Program-made: the position numbers and the translations under genes
Source: Solirubrobacterales bacterium
Lineage (GTDB): Bacteria; Actinomycetota; Thermoleophilia; Solirubrobacterales; Solirubrobacteraceae
Length of the DNA: 64,000 nt
Direction of reading: 5' to 3'
Assembly (NCBI GenBank): GCA_947474595.1
Contig: CANJIV010000007.1
Coordinates: forward strand, 1-64,000
The notes under the pieces: generated by a model
The model's input: the letters and a program-made list of their open reading frames with translations, nothing else
The model's database searches: none
Told to the model about the DNA's origin: nothing
Part shown: positions 1 to 7,600 of the stretch, piece after piece
How the letters are laid out: each line of letters starts with the position of its first letter
Position numbering within the stretch: position 1 is the first letter of the stretch

Positions 1-430
1 CCAAAGTTGACTTAACAACCCAGCGCGACTTCTTGGCCTTCGTATTGGATTCCAGCCGCAACTGATACTGCGCTCCATTCACAAGCCGCGTGGCCTTATA
101 CGAACGCGCCGAGGCCTTAAGCGCCTTCAAACCAAGCCACTTAGCTGACCACGCCGCAGTTGGCTTACCACCCTTCAAAACACGGCCACGCCAACTAACG
201 CGGTAACCAGCTGCACCCTTCACAGCAGACCACTTCAAGGTCAGAGCGCGATTGCCAGCGACAACTGACGCGCCAGAGGCAGCCGAATTAGCAAACACGG
301 CCGGCGCAGCAAACGGGGAGGAGAAGACCGATGAGGCTTCAGCGCGGCCAACAAAGCAGGTAGCTAGCGCAGCGATCAACGCTCCAGCCAACATAAACCG
401 CACTGCGCCAGAAGCCAAAACCTTAGTCAT
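1..430 (-). CDS. Secreted fibronectin-III-like protein (partial)
   Basis: Only the first 143 residues are visible; the gene starts at the ATG ending at 430 and runs off the left edge. Residues 1-32 look like a signal peptide: a basic start (MTKVLASGAVR), a hydrophobic core and an Ala-rich cleavage region. After an Ala/Ser-rich linker, the segment LTLKWSAVKGAAGYRVSW has the spacing of a fibronectin type III strand pair, followed by a YQLRLES strand. A TTGACA element lies at 463-468 on this strand and a GAGAAT hexamer sits 6 nt before the ATG, but the gap between them (20 nt) is longer than usual. It is probably an exported or surface protein; no ligand or enzyme activity can be read. Confidence 0.65.
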   Translation of the reverse strand, partial: MTKVLASGAVRFMLAGALIAALATCFVGRAEASSVFSSPFAAPAVFANSAASGASVVAGNRALTLKWSAVKGAAGYRVSWRGRVLKGGKPTAAWSAKWLGLKALKASARSYKATRLVNGAQYQLRLESNTKAKKSRWVVKSTL

Positions 431-712
431 CGCCTGATTCTCGCACTCAAAGAAGGTTGTTTTGTCAAGGGTCAGCGGGGGCGACGGATGTCTCGCGCCA
501 ACCGATGACTTGGAAGTATCTCTGAGCGGGAAGGTAGCAGTTGTTTGGGGTGTGATGGGGCGGTTGTCTTGGGAGCACACACGGAGGAGCCACAACCCTT
601 CGGCGACTAAAGGGGCTCCTGCCCACTCCCAGAGCCTCCGGCCAACAAGCGCCGTACCCTCAAGGGCGCTTTCCTGCATCTCGGATCAGAGAATCGTGGC
701 ACCCTTAAGCCT
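431..712. other. Divergent intergenic region, no gene seen
   Basis: These 282 bases separate two exported-protein genes read away from each other. I see no RNA gene, no coding frame with a convincing start, and no strong hairpin. Apart from the TTGACA element noted for the leftward gene, no promoter stands out for the rightward gene. Confidence 0.5.
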
Positions 713-1429
713 GTGCGCGCGTCACGTCTTTTGAGCTTGAAAGCAATCACAGCTATGGCAGCCGCCTCAGCCATCATGCTCGTGGCTGGCCCACCGCAAG
801 TCCAAGGGGCATCTACCGCCGTCGGGACACCGTCGCACGGCCGTCTCGTAGGCGGTGTGCTCTTCCCCGCTTTCAGCGAGTACTGGTACACGTGGAACTC
901 GCCCGGCTTCTACAGCCCTAACCCAGCCTGGCGTCGCTATGGAACCGACAGACTCGTTGCGATGCTCAAGCGCGTCCTAACTGCTTACTCGCTCGACCAT
1001 CCGGAGGCTGCAAGGCCCGGGGTCGAAGATATATCGCGCCAATACGGCGGCTGGTTTGGCGCAATCTACGGTGGACTAGGCCACACCTCTCACCAAAATG
1101 GGCTCGACGTAGACATCACCTACCCACGGCTTGACCTCTGCGAGTGCGCGCCTATTACGCCATCTGATGTTGACATCGTCCTCGCCCAAGATCTCCTTGA
1201 TCGTTTCGTCGCCGAAGGTGTTCAGTACGTCTTTACGGGGCCGTCGCTAAATCTTCATGGACCAAGCAGTGTGGTGATACCGCTGCCCTATCACGACGAC
1301 CACATGCACGTGCGGATCTACCCACCGCCACCCAAACGCAAGCCCGGCGGGCACCCAAGCCCCAAGCCCACGGCCCCATCATCCGGCGATGGCCGACCGC
1401 CCACCGGCGGACTCAAACCCCCAGCTTAG
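713..1429 (+). CDS. MepA-like LAS murein endopeptidase
   Basis: A GTG-started, 238-residue exported protein. Residues 1-33 form a signal peptide (MRASRLLSLK then a hydrophobic stretch ending near VQGAS). The catalytic signature of LAS metallopeptidases (MepA, VanX, Hedgehog fold) is intact: SHQNGLDVDI gives zinc ligands His127 and Asp134, and HDDHMHVRI gives the HxH pair at His197/His199. The C-terminus from about residue 204 is a Pro/Lys/Gly-rich low-complexity tail. By family it would cleave peptide cross-links in peptidoglycan outside the membrane; cross-link specificity (DD or LD) cannot be told. The stop overlaps the stop of the convergent VOC gene by four bases (TTAG). Confidence 0.8.
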   Translation: MRASRLLSLKAITAMAAASAIMLVAGPPQVQGASTAVGTPSHGRLVGGVLFPAFSEYWYTWNSPGFYSPNPAWRRYGTDRLVAMLKRVLTAYSLDHPEAARPGVEDISRQYGGWFGAIYGGLGHTSHQNGLDVDITYPRLDLCECAPITPSDVDIVLAQDLLDRFVAEGVQYVFTGPSLNLHGPSSVVIPLPYHDDHMHVRIYPPPPKRKPGGHPSPKPTAPSSGDGRPPTGGLKPPA

Positions 1430-1779
1430 GCCGGGGGCGCGTAGGCCATGATCTCTACGAGATTGCCTGCCGGATCACAGACGTAAGCTCTCGGGGAGCC
1501 CCAGTGTTGGGCCCGTGGCTCAACCTCATGGCCAGCGGCGCGCAAGGCGTCTACGGTGGCTTCGTAGGTCGCCACCACTACCGCAACGTGGCCACGCGAT
1601 GGGGCCGGCTCAACATCTACCCAAACTAGGTGTATCTGGTTTGAGCCGTTCTCAACGAAGGCGGCGCGATCGCCGATCGACGCTGGCGGGTCTACTCGGC
1701 TGAACCCCAGTAGCTCCCAGAAGGCGACCGTGACCTCTCCTCGATCGCGCTGGACGTCTAGAGAAACGTGATGGATCAT
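1426..1779 (-). CDS. VOC family (glyoxalase-like) protein
   Basis: A 117-residue single-domain vicinal-oxygen-chelate protein. It opens with MIHHVSLDV, the usual first beta strand of glyoxalase folds with a metal-ligand-type His, and ends with the typical CDPAGNLVEIM strand carrying the Glu ligand position. The reading frame stays open far upstream (to about 2250), but similarity begins only at this ATG and the upstream extension overlaps arfB, so I start here. The substrate is unknown; members include glyoxalases, dioxygenases and antibiotic-binding proteins. It is convergent with the LAS peptidase gene. Confidence 0.75.
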   Translation of the reverse strand: MIHHVSLDVQRDRGEVTVAFWELLGFSRVDPPASIGDRAAFVENGSNQIHLVWVDVEPAPSRGHVAVVVATYEATVDALRAAGHEVEPRAQHWGSPRAYVCDPAGNLVEIMAYAPPA

Positions 1780-1882
1780 CGGTCGTCGCAATCTGCAGGG
1801 TGGTCGCTCATTTCGCTCTCTCTTTCGGGCAGTCGTGTTGTCACCGTAGCGACCTGACATCCTCGACGGTGTGGAGGACCCG

Positions 1883-2284
1883 ATGCCAATCACGCGGACC
1901 GTCGCGATTCCGCTGGCCGAGATCGTTCTGCGCACGTCACGATCCTCGGGGCCTGGCGGCCAACACGCCAACGTGACGGACTCAAGAGTTGAGGCGATTT
2001 TCGATGTCGAGGCCTCCGCCACGCTCAGTGACGAACAGAAACATCGCGTCGTGGCGGCCCATGGCTCCCGCATCGTGGCGGTGGCCCAAGATGCCCGTAG
2101 CCAGATACGCAATCGAGAGCTAGCCCTCCAGCGCCTAGGCGAACGCCTGGCAGAGGCCCTCCATGTACCAACCACCAGGCGCCCGACGCGGCCCAGCCGC
2201 TCAGCTAAGCGCCGACGCCTTGACGCCAAGGGCCGCCACTCTGAGCGCAAACGTGGGCGCAGGCCTCCAAGCGACGCCGAGTAG
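1883..2284 (+). CDS. arfB: Peptidyl-tRNA hydrolase ArfB (ribosome rescue)
   Basis: A 133-residue release-factor-like protein. It carries the catalytic GGQ loop near its start (SSGPGGQHANVTDS), with the N-terminal strand and alpha helices of the RF domain 3 fold, and ends in a highly basic tail (RSAKRRRLDAKGRHSERKRG) of the kind ArfB inserts into the empty mRNA channel. By family it hydrolyses peptidyl-tRNA on ribosomes stalled without a stop codon. I chose ATG 1883 rather than GTG 1871, because GGAGG lies five bases before the ATG. Length matches the family (about 130-140 residues). Confidence 0.88.
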   Translation: MPITRTVAIPLAEIVLRTSRSSGPGGQHANVTDSRVEAIFDVEASATLSDEQKHRVVAAHGSRIVAVAQDARSQIRNRELALQRLGERLAEALHVPTTRRPTRPSRSAKRRRLDAKGRHSERKRGRRPPSDAE

Positions 2285-2301
2285 GCCTAAAGGGCCTCGG
2301 C

Positions 2302-2967
2302 CTACCGCTGGCCGTGGGACGACGGTGAAGCTGCCTTGACGATCGTAACCGCCAAAGTGACCGACGGGCGCGGCCCGCGAACGTAAGTAGCCCGAGTGTC
2401 GAACTGGAGCCTCCAACGTCCAGCCTCCGGAGTGAAGCCATCAAAGACCTCGCGATTGGCTACCTCAAGCCTTCCACAGACCCCAGCGCTCTCTCCTAGG
2501 CGCAGCGTACGACGCAACTTGCCCGAAGGGCTTACATAGTGCAGGAAGAGTGTCTTATTGGGACCAAAGCCGTTGCCAGAGAAAGTCACGCGCTGCCTGA
2601 GGCTAGTCACGGCTGGCTCGTAGTCGGCCCATATCGCGGTGGCGAAGATGCGCCTTGTCGCAGTGCGACGGCCGTCAGTCAAACGGATCTCAAAGGAACG
2701 CTGTCCACTAGCGCGACTGATGCGCGGAAGCTTCACGATGCCCGATATATCTCCCGTCGTGGTCGTTATCCCGCGACTAGCAACCCTGCCGTTTAGCAGC
2801 AACTTAAAGGCCACCTTGGGCCGATACCCGCTGCCCACTACTTCTAGCGTGCTGGCCGAGTTCCAACAGCCCTTCTCGACGCTGACGGTCGGCGCAGCGA
2901 CGGCGACGGCCGGGGCTCCTAAGAGAGCGGCGCTGATACCGATCGTGATGAATGAAGAGAGGCCCAC
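2302..2967 (-). CDS. Secreted protein, beta-sandwich repeats
   Basis: A 221-residue exported protein of unknown function. Residues 1-25 are a signal peptide (MGLSSFITIG, hydrophobic core, VAVAA cleavage site). The mature part has two similar segments, each beginning with a phrase like VVGSGYRPKVAFKLLL and TFSGNGFGPNKTLFLHY, the S/GxGFxPN pattern of IPT/TIG-type immunoglobulin-like sandwiches. Two Cys (near WNSAS and VCGRLE) could form a disulfide. The GTG start is supported by a -10 box seven bases upstream. I do not recognise a named family. Confidence 0.65.
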   Translation of the reverse strand: MGLSSFITIGISAALLGAPAVAVAAPTVSVEKGCWNSASTLEVVGSGYRPKVAFKLLLNGRVASRGITTTTGDISGIVKLPRISRASGQRSFEIRLTDGRRTATRRIFATAIWADYEPAVTSLRQRVTFSGNGFGPNKTLFLHYVSPSGKLRRTLRLGESAGVCGRLEVANREVFDGFTPEAGRWRLQFDTRATYVRGPRPSVTLAVTIVKAASPSSHGQR

Positions 2968-2974
2968 AGGTGGC

Positions 2975-2980
2975 AGGCTA
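2975..2980 (-). promoter_or_regulatory. -10 box of the secreted sandwich gene
   Basis: TAGCCT, 7 nt before the GTG at 2967, with no Shine-Dalgarno sequence between; fits a leaderless mRNA and fixes the GTG start. Confidence 0.5.
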
Positions 2981-3039
2981 ACGGGCGACCGCCTCGTTCT
3001 GCGCCGCCAAGGCTCGCGCGAAGCACGAGATCGGCCGCG

Positions 3040-3327
3040 TTACTCCGATAACCCCATTCGAGCCAAGGCCTGATGGATCTCTACTACGCGACACTTGACT
3101 GGGTCGTCGTCTTTGCGGTCGTGGACGAGATCCCAAGTCTTATCAGCCACGTCGCGGGCAGTGAGCGGCGTCGCGCTCTCGTAGAGAACATCGACGAGGC
3201 GCAGCTCGAACTCCGCGATCTGAGCCTCGGGCTCACCTGCGGCGAGCTTGGGCAGAGCCTCGGTTGTGTTCTCGCGCCACATGCCGGTTGCGACGAGGAG
3301 GCGGTTGCGAAGGGCTACAGGATCCAT
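3040..3327 (-). CDS. Small hypothetical protein (95 aa)
   Basis: A 95-residue soluble, mostly helical, acidic protein without membrane segments. The middle (VLYESATPLTARDVADKTWDLVHDRKDDD) resembles a winged-helix or helix-turn-helix scaffold, but I cannot name a family. A TANNNT -10 box nine bases before the ATG supports the start. It is transcribed away from the membrane-anchored gene at 3561, from which it is separated by an inverted repeat. Confidence 0.55.
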   Translation of the reverse strand: MDPVALRNRLLVATGMWRENTTEALPKLAAGEPEAQIAEFELRLVDVLYESATPLTARDVADKTWDLVHDRKDDDPVKCRVVEIHQALARMGLSE

Positions 3328-3336
3328 CGGTGGCGC

Positions 3337-3342
3337 AGCGTA
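3337..3342 (-). promoter_or_regulatory. -10 box of the 95-aa hypothetical gene
   Basis: TACGCT, 9 nt before the ATG at 3327; no Shine-Dalgarno sequence. Confidence 0.4.
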
Positions 3343-3471
3343 TCGGGCCAGAGCACTTCGTGGGGTCTACCTACGCTCTGCGGACTAGAAACCATGCCTG
3401 ATTTGACTACCAAGCGGGCGTGTCATACCAAGGGCCACGGCTACCAAATCGCTTCTGAACGCAGGTCGGGA

Positions 3472-3538
3472 GTAGGGCGGCACCTAATGCGAGAAGAATC
3501 TCCATCGCAGAGAGAGTAGGTGGTTAGGTGCGCCCTAC
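3472..3538. repeat. Long inverted repeat, possible terminator
   Basis: The left arm GTAGGGCGGCACCTAA (3472-3487) and right arm TTAGGTGCGCCCTAC (3524-3538) are reverse complements except for one extra base, separated by 36 bases. It lies just after the stop of the leftward gene at 3561, so it could fold into a large terminator stem; there is no clear run of T. No second copy was noticed in the window. Confidence 0.6.
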
Positions 3539-3560
3539 TACATCGAGACCTCTGGGGCCG

Positions 3561-4175
3561 CTAGCCACCTGTCTTGGGCGGAGCCGGGCTGGTGCAGATC
3601 TCTTGGGGACTCTTGGGACACAGCTCATAGAGGGTTCCTAGCTCCATCAGGCGCCGTTGAGTGATGATCGTCGGTACTTCTGTCTGGTTGTTGTCGACTG
3701 CCTTGACGATATAGAGCGCACCGTCTTCCCAGTCGGTGAAATTGCCTAGTGCCTCACTTGCTCCGGCCTTTGTTCCCGTCACATTCCCTTCCTTACTCCC
3801 CGCCTCAAAGCCCACCTTCTCTCCAGCCGCGCTCCCCTGCTTGGTGCCTTCCTTCTTGCCCGCAGCAAAACCTATGGTCCGACCGTGGCTCTCCCCAGCC
3901 GAGTAACCGTCGTCATAGATGGCCTTGTAGCCAGGGGTACCTTTTGCGTACTCGGCGCGAATCTCTTCTTGTCCGGTAGCGACACCACGGTCGCTAGCAC
4001 CCCCCGCATCGGCAGCGGAGTGACCGATGAAGTAGCCGCCGACGCCAACTGCTAGCGCTAGTAGCACTGCCCCCAGGGCGAGCATCGCCGTACTCGGTCC
4101 CTGCGTCGGAGATGGCTGTCCACCGCCAGTCGCAGTGGTCGGGATCTTTGTGGTGCCGGCGTCGGACTCATCCAT
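3561..4175 (-). CDS. Membrane-anchored glycine-zipper protein
   Basis: A 204-residue protein with a Thr/Pro/Gly-rich cytoplasmic N-terminus (about residues 1-28), one membrane segment (about 29-50, AMLALGAVLLALAVGVGGYF) and an outside part. Residues about 85-140 show glycine every four residues (GYSAGESHGRTIGFAAGKK, then GTKQG, GEKVG, GSKEG), a pattern that makes a glycine-zipper-like helix. The C-terminus (YIVKAVDNNQTEVPTII and two late Cys) looks globular. The start has a Shine-Dalgarno sequence (AGGAG) upstream. Function unknown. Confidence 0.65.
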   Translation of the reverse strand: MDESDAGTTKIPTTATGGGQPSPTQGPSTAMLALGAVLLALAVGVGGYFIGHSAADAGGASDRGVATGQEEIRAEYAKGTPGYKAIYDDGYSAGESHGRTIGFAAGKKEGTKQGSAAGEKVGFEAGSKEGNVTGTKAGASEALGNFTDWEDGALYIVKAVDNNQTEVPTIITQRRLMELGTLYELCPKSPQEICTSPAPPKTGG

Positions 4176-4216
4176 TTTTTAAACTCCTATTGCTGGTGGG
4201 CTAGTTACCGGTAATC

Positions 4217-4684
4217 CTAAGGCCAACCGTCGGGCATTGGAAACTGTTCGTCGCCAAGCGATAGGAGCATCGGCTCGCCGCGCCGTGCCGCAATAACCAG
4301 CGGCACATCGTCGTCGTCTGTCTCAAAGACCACAGTCGCGACGCTGCTTGCCTCAAAGAGCTCGGCCAGATTATGCACAGCGATTGCCATAGCTGCCACC
4401 GCCCCCAGGGGAGCGGCAAGCTCTCCGGCCTCGACGTCAACAATCAACGCTGGCAACCGAGAGACCGGGGCTAGGTCAAATCCTAAGACCGCGGGCTCAC
4501 CGATCGCGGCCTCTGTCACCTGCTCTCCCTCTGTCACCTCTACCCCACCGCCAGCGGTGTGATCGACGATCACAGGCTCTTTTTCATCTCCTCGATCAAG
4601 CAACACGACGGCACGAAGAGCGCCGGATTGGGAGATGAATGCGCGCAAAATGGAGGCGGCTAGATCGATTTGTTCGTCTTGCAT
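4217..4684 (-). CDS. Hypothetical acidic protein (155 aa)
   Basis: A 155-residue soluble acidic protein with alternating strands and helices (SGALRAVVLLDRGDEKEPVIV, then a helix AAPLGAVAAMAIAVHNLAELF, then strands VATVVFETDDDDVPLVIAARRG). This order is reminiscent of roadblock/LC7 or profilin-like folds, but I cannot confirm a family. TAGAAC, a near match to a -10 box, lies six bases before the ATG. It is divergent from the EamA transporter gene. Confidence 0.55.
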   Translation of the reverse strand: MQDEQIDLAASILRAFISQSGALRAVVLLDRGDEKEPVIVDHTAGGGVEVTEGEQVTEAAIGEPAVLGFDLAPVSRLPALIVDVEAGELAAPLGAVAAMAIAVHNLAELFEASSVATVVFETDDDDVPLVIAARRGEPMLLSLGDEQFPMPDGWP

Positions 4685-4720
4685 TCTTAGGTTCTAGCAG
4701 TCCTTGGCCAGCGCACCATC

Positions 4721-4726
4721 TATCCT
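4721..4726 (+). promoter_or_regulatory. -10 box of the EamA transporter gene
   Basis: TATCCT, 7 nt before ATG 4734; it decides this start over the in-frame TTG at 4704, which lies upstream of the box. Confidence 0.5.
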
Positions 4727-4733
4727 GCCCGCG

Positions 4734-5615
4734 ATGCCATTCTCAGTTCAGATCGGTCTGCTGTTTGCCGTGGCCACTGCCTTCGCCTCGATCGTCGGCT
4801 TTTTCTACAAGCAACGAGGGGCGGTCCAGTCACCGGCTATCACGCTGCGCGCACCGTGGAGTAGCACCGTCGGTCTGTTCAAATCACGGTGGTGGCTACT
4901 TGGAATCGCGATCGCGCTCGGCTCATGGTTTCTACATGTAGCGGCCTTGGCGCTGGCGCCAATATCGATCGTTCAGGCGACGATCGCCGGCGGCCTTGTA
5001 CTTCTGACCGTCATTGCAGACCGCCTCTTTGGCTTTAACGTCAGCAAGCGCGAGTGGATCGGGGTGGCGATCACCGCCGCCGGGCTGTCCTTCTTAGCCG
5101 CCACGATGGGCTCTACGGGCCACGAAGCACACGCCGACTACGACACGGCCACGCTGATCGCCTACGGCGGCGCTGCCCTGCTGCTCGGTTCGGTCGCAGC
5201 CGTGGTGGCCGGACGTTGGAGCCGTCCAGGGATAGTGCTGGCCGTCTCTGCTGGGCTGTTATGGGGGGCATCAGATGTATCGATCAAGGCCCTCAGCGCA
5301 AATGTCGGTGACGGAGTTATCGACGCGGCCCTCCAGCCTCTGTCGCTAGTGGTCTTGATCGCTTCGCTCGTCGGCCTGCTCGTCTCCGCTCGCAGCCTCC
5401 AGATCGGCGAGGCAGTGGCGGTGATCGCCGTGACCTCAGCGACAGCCAACGTGGTGACGATCGCTTCAGGCTCAATCGTCTTCATGGAACCGATGCCAGA
5501 TAACCCGATCGCTTTTGCGGTGCGCATCTTGGCCTTTGCGATGGTAGTAATTGCGGCCGCGCTAACTCCAGCACCAGTCAGGGCGATCGAGACGATTGAG
5601 GGCTTAGAAGTCTGA
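4734..5615 (+). CDS. EamA/DMT family membrane transporter
   Basis: A 293-residue integral membrane protein with about ten hydrophobic segments arranged as two EamA-like halves. The first half holds WWLLGIAIALGSWFLHVAALALAPISIVQATIAGG and the second LLWGASDVSIKALS and IAVTSATANVVTIASGSIVFMEPMP, as in drug/metabolite transporters. By family it moves a small metabolite across the inner membrane; substrate unknown. The shift of the start to ATG 4734 leaves the first membrane segment (VQIGLLFAVATAFASIVGFF) at the very N-terminus, as expected. Confidence 0.8.
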   Translation: MPFSVQIGLLFAVATAFASIVGFFYKQRGAVQSPAITLRAPWSSTVGLFKSRWWLLGIAIALGSWFLHVAALALAPISIVQATIAGGLVLLTVIADRLFGFNVSKREWIGVAITAAGLSFLAATMGSTGHEAHADYDTATLIAYGGAALLLGSVAAVVAGRWSRPGIVLAVSAGLLWGASDVSIKALSANVGDGVIDAALQPLSLVVLIASLVGLLVSARSLQIGEAVAVIAVTSATANVVTIASGSIVFMEPMPDNPIAFAVRILAFAMVVIAAALTPAPVRAIETIEGLEV

Positions 5616-5634
5616 CCGGTAAGGCCTACGTGCT

Positions 5635-5916
5635 TCACGCGCCCTCAGGGCGCTGGTACTTGTCCTTCCACTCTTGATGCGCCATTCCATAGACGATCTC
5701 GCGTGCGGCTGCGTCTGAGATCTCTACTCCACGCTCCTGGGCGGCCTCTCGATACCAGCGCGCGAGGCAGTTACGACAGAACCCCGAGAGGTTCATCAAG
5801 TCGAGGTTGGCAACGTCGGTGCGATCTTGGAGGTGTGCGACTAGCCGGCGAAAGGCGGCCGCCTCTACTTCTGTCACAGAGGAGCCTTGGTCCTGCTCTG
5901 GTTGAGTGGGACTCAC
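5635..5916 (-). CDS. DUF1244 family protein
   Basis: A 93-residue protein with the DUF1244 core: FRRLVAHLQDRTDVANLDLMNLSGFCRNCLARWY, including the CxxC pair of FCRNC. The C-terminus (EIVYGMAHQEWKDKYQ) also fits. No biochemical role is established for the family that I know of. The GTG start at 5916 overlaps the stop of the upstream gene as GTGA, which argues for translational coupling and against the longer start at 5931. In my knowledge this family is mainly proteobacterial and cyanobacterial, so its presence here is notable. Confidence 0.8.
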   Translation of the reverse strand: MSPTQPEQDQGSSVTEVEAAAFRRLVAHLQDRTDVANLDLMNLSGFCRNCLARWYREAAQERGVEISDAAAREIVYGMAHQEWKDKYQRPEGA

Positions 5917-6350
5917 GCCACAGCCTCCCAAACTGCCGATAGGCGCGGACCCTCTGGACGGCGGTCTATCTCGGCAAAGATCGCTCCGCTAAGGCCGTCG
6001 CTGTGGCCGACAATCACGCGCATTACTTCCCGCGCCTGAGGGTGATCTGGAGAGCCGTCGGGAGAGGAGTACCAGCGAGCGGCGATCGCAAATGCGTCGG
6101 CCTCATAGCGCCCAAGCAAGGAGGCTGCCACACGACCCATACCGTCGGGATTGCCCAACTGCTCGGCGACCTCATCAAGCAACACCGGAACTAGGCCACT
6201 CTCTGTACGCACAACTCCAAATGGAGTGATCTCGGCGGCTGGATCGTCGAGCTCCTCTAGGCGGCTGACGGCCAACCCGCGAGCAAGCTCCATTACATCG
6301 CGCAGTGCCTCCTGGACCTCGGCTGGGGCTGCTGGTTCAATCTCTTCCAT
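5913..6350 (-). CDS. Hypothetical protein coupled to DUF1244
   Basis: A 145-residue acidic soluble protein, helical in the first half (VQEALRDVMELARGLAVSRLEEL) followed by ITPFGVVRTESGLVPVLL, and a second alpha/beta half (ADAFAIAARWYSSPD, VMRVIVGHSDGLSGAIFAEI). I do not recognise the family. It is the first gene of a two-gene unit, as its TGA stop overlaps the GTG of the DUF1244 gene. It may be leaderless. Confidence 0.6.
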   Translation of the reverse strand: MEEIEPAAPAEVQEALRDVMELARGLAVSRLEELDDPAAEITPFGVVRTESGLVPVLLDEVAEQLGNPDGMGRVAASLLGRYEADAFAIAARWYSSPDGSPDHPQAREVMRVIVGHSDGLSGAIFAEIDRRPEGPRLSAVWEAVA

Positions 6351-6359
6351 GATCGTCAG

Positions 6360-6365
6360 AGATTA
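6360..6365 (-). promoter_or_regulatory. -10 box of the hypothetical/DUF1244 unit
   Basis: TAATCT, 9 nt before the ATG at 6350; no Shine-Dalgarno sequence between. Confidence 0.45.
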
Positions 6366-6383
6366 GCCTAGGCGAGCATAGAG

Positions 6384-7529
6384 TTAGCCGCGCGAAGAGC
6401 CTTGGGCAAGAATCTCAGCCACGATCGCGAGCGCTACTTCGGCGCGTTCGCGCAACGAGGAGCGCAGCACGAACTCGCCAGGAGTATGAGCGCCCCCGCC
6501 GCGTGGTCCTAGTCCGTCGACCGTTAGCCCCACCGCGGTAGCCAGATGGCTAGCGTCGCTGGCACCCCCTCGTCCGACACCGATAATCGTGCGGCCCAGC
6601 CGCTGCGAAGCTGCGGCCAATACCGGCGCGGTCGCCTCACGGGTATCCATCCCTGGCCAGCGACGCATTAGCTCGGCTTGCAACGTCACGCCATCTATCT
6701 CGGTCGGTATATCCGCGAGAACCGGATCGAAAGCCTCGAGGCTGTCGGCGCGTAGGTCACACATCAACTCTCCCTCGGCCGGGACGACGTTCACCGCACC
6801 CCCCGACCGCATCACTGTCGGCACCACGGTCAGTCGCTGATCGCCATCGGGTCTGTGGTGAGCGGCCACGCCAACCGCTACCCGTGCCAGTGCCAGGAGG
6901 GCATTGGCGCCTCGATCAGGAGCAGATCCAGAGTGCGCCGAGACCCCCGTCGCTTTTACACGAACCGTCCCCGCGGCCTTGCGGTGGACAACGACGCCCT
7001 CTTCGCCATCGCTCCCGCGCTCACCAGCCTCGAAGCAGAGACACGCGTCATAGTCGGCAAAGCGCTCGACGTGAGCGAATGGCTCAGAGCGCCACTCTTC
7101 ATCACAGACCAGCAGCAGCGCGGCTGTATGAAATAGCTGTGGCTCTTGGGCAAGCACCCGTAAGACTCCAAGCGCCAAAACGTCTCCGCCCTTCATATCA
7201 ACAGTGCCAGAGCCGCCGAGGCGGGGTCCGTCAAAGGTCATCGGCCTATGGCCACCGTGAGCAACGACTGTGTCGATGTGCCCAAGCAGCAGAAGCTTGC
7301 CCTTCCCCTCCCCTGTCACAGTTGCCAACAGGTCGGGCGCAAAAGCTGGAGTTGAGCACGGGATACGTTCGCTTTGGGCCTCTTCGGGTAGAAAGGCTCG
7401 TACTACTGCGATCGCTTCTTCAGCGCCTCGCACGTCACTAGACGGGGAGGAGACGGCGACAAGCGCTTCGAGCTCTCGCTCCGTTCTCGCTGAGATTTGA
7501 TCGGCGCCAGCCGTTATCCAAGGGTCCAT
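6384..7529 (-). CDS. M20 family metallopeptidase
   Basis: A 381-residue cytoplasmic enzyme of the ArgE/DapE/carboxypeptidase G2 family. Visible di-zinc ligands: His in LLLLGHIDTV, the bridging Asp in SGTVDMKGG, the Glu pair in VCDEEWRS, an acidic position in CLCFEAGER, and a C-terminal His in GGAHTPGE. The lid domain lies between about residues 190 and 300 (SAHSGSAPDRGANALLAL). It would hydrolyse an amide or peptide bond; the substrate is not predictable. A TAGGAT hexamer lies 11 bases before the ATG. Confidence 0.85.
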   Translation of the reverse strand: MDPWITAGADQISARTERELEALVAVSSPSSDVRGAEEAIAVVRAFLPEEAQSERIPCSTPAFAPDLLATVTGEGKGKLLLLGHIDTVVAHGGHRPMTFDGPRLGGSGTVDMKGGDVLALGVLRVLAQEPQLFHTAALLLVCDEEWRSEPFAHVERFADYDACLCFEAGERGSDGEEGVVVHRKAAGTVRVKATGVSAHSGSAPDRGANALLALARVAVGVAAHHRPDGDQRLTVVPTVMRSGGAVNVVPAEGELMCDLRADSLEAFDPVLADIPTEIDGVTLQAELMRRWPGMDTREATAPVLAAASQRLGRTIIGVGRGGASDASHLATAVGLTVDGLGPRGGGAHTPGEFVLRSSLRERAEVALAIVAEILAQGSSRG

Positions 7530-7600
7530 CTTTACCTACGATCCTAGCGGCCGGTGCGAACCGGGCGCGTGCCAAAGACCAACACTCTAAGAAGCGGCGC

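Noticed and set aside
462-891. ORFs on both strands around 462-891
   Set aside because: They overlap the signal-peptide part of the LAS peptidase or lack any start signals and recognisable features.
1780-2250. N-terminal extension of the VOC protein
   Set aside because: The frame is open only because it is antisense to arfB; similarity starts at ATG 1779.
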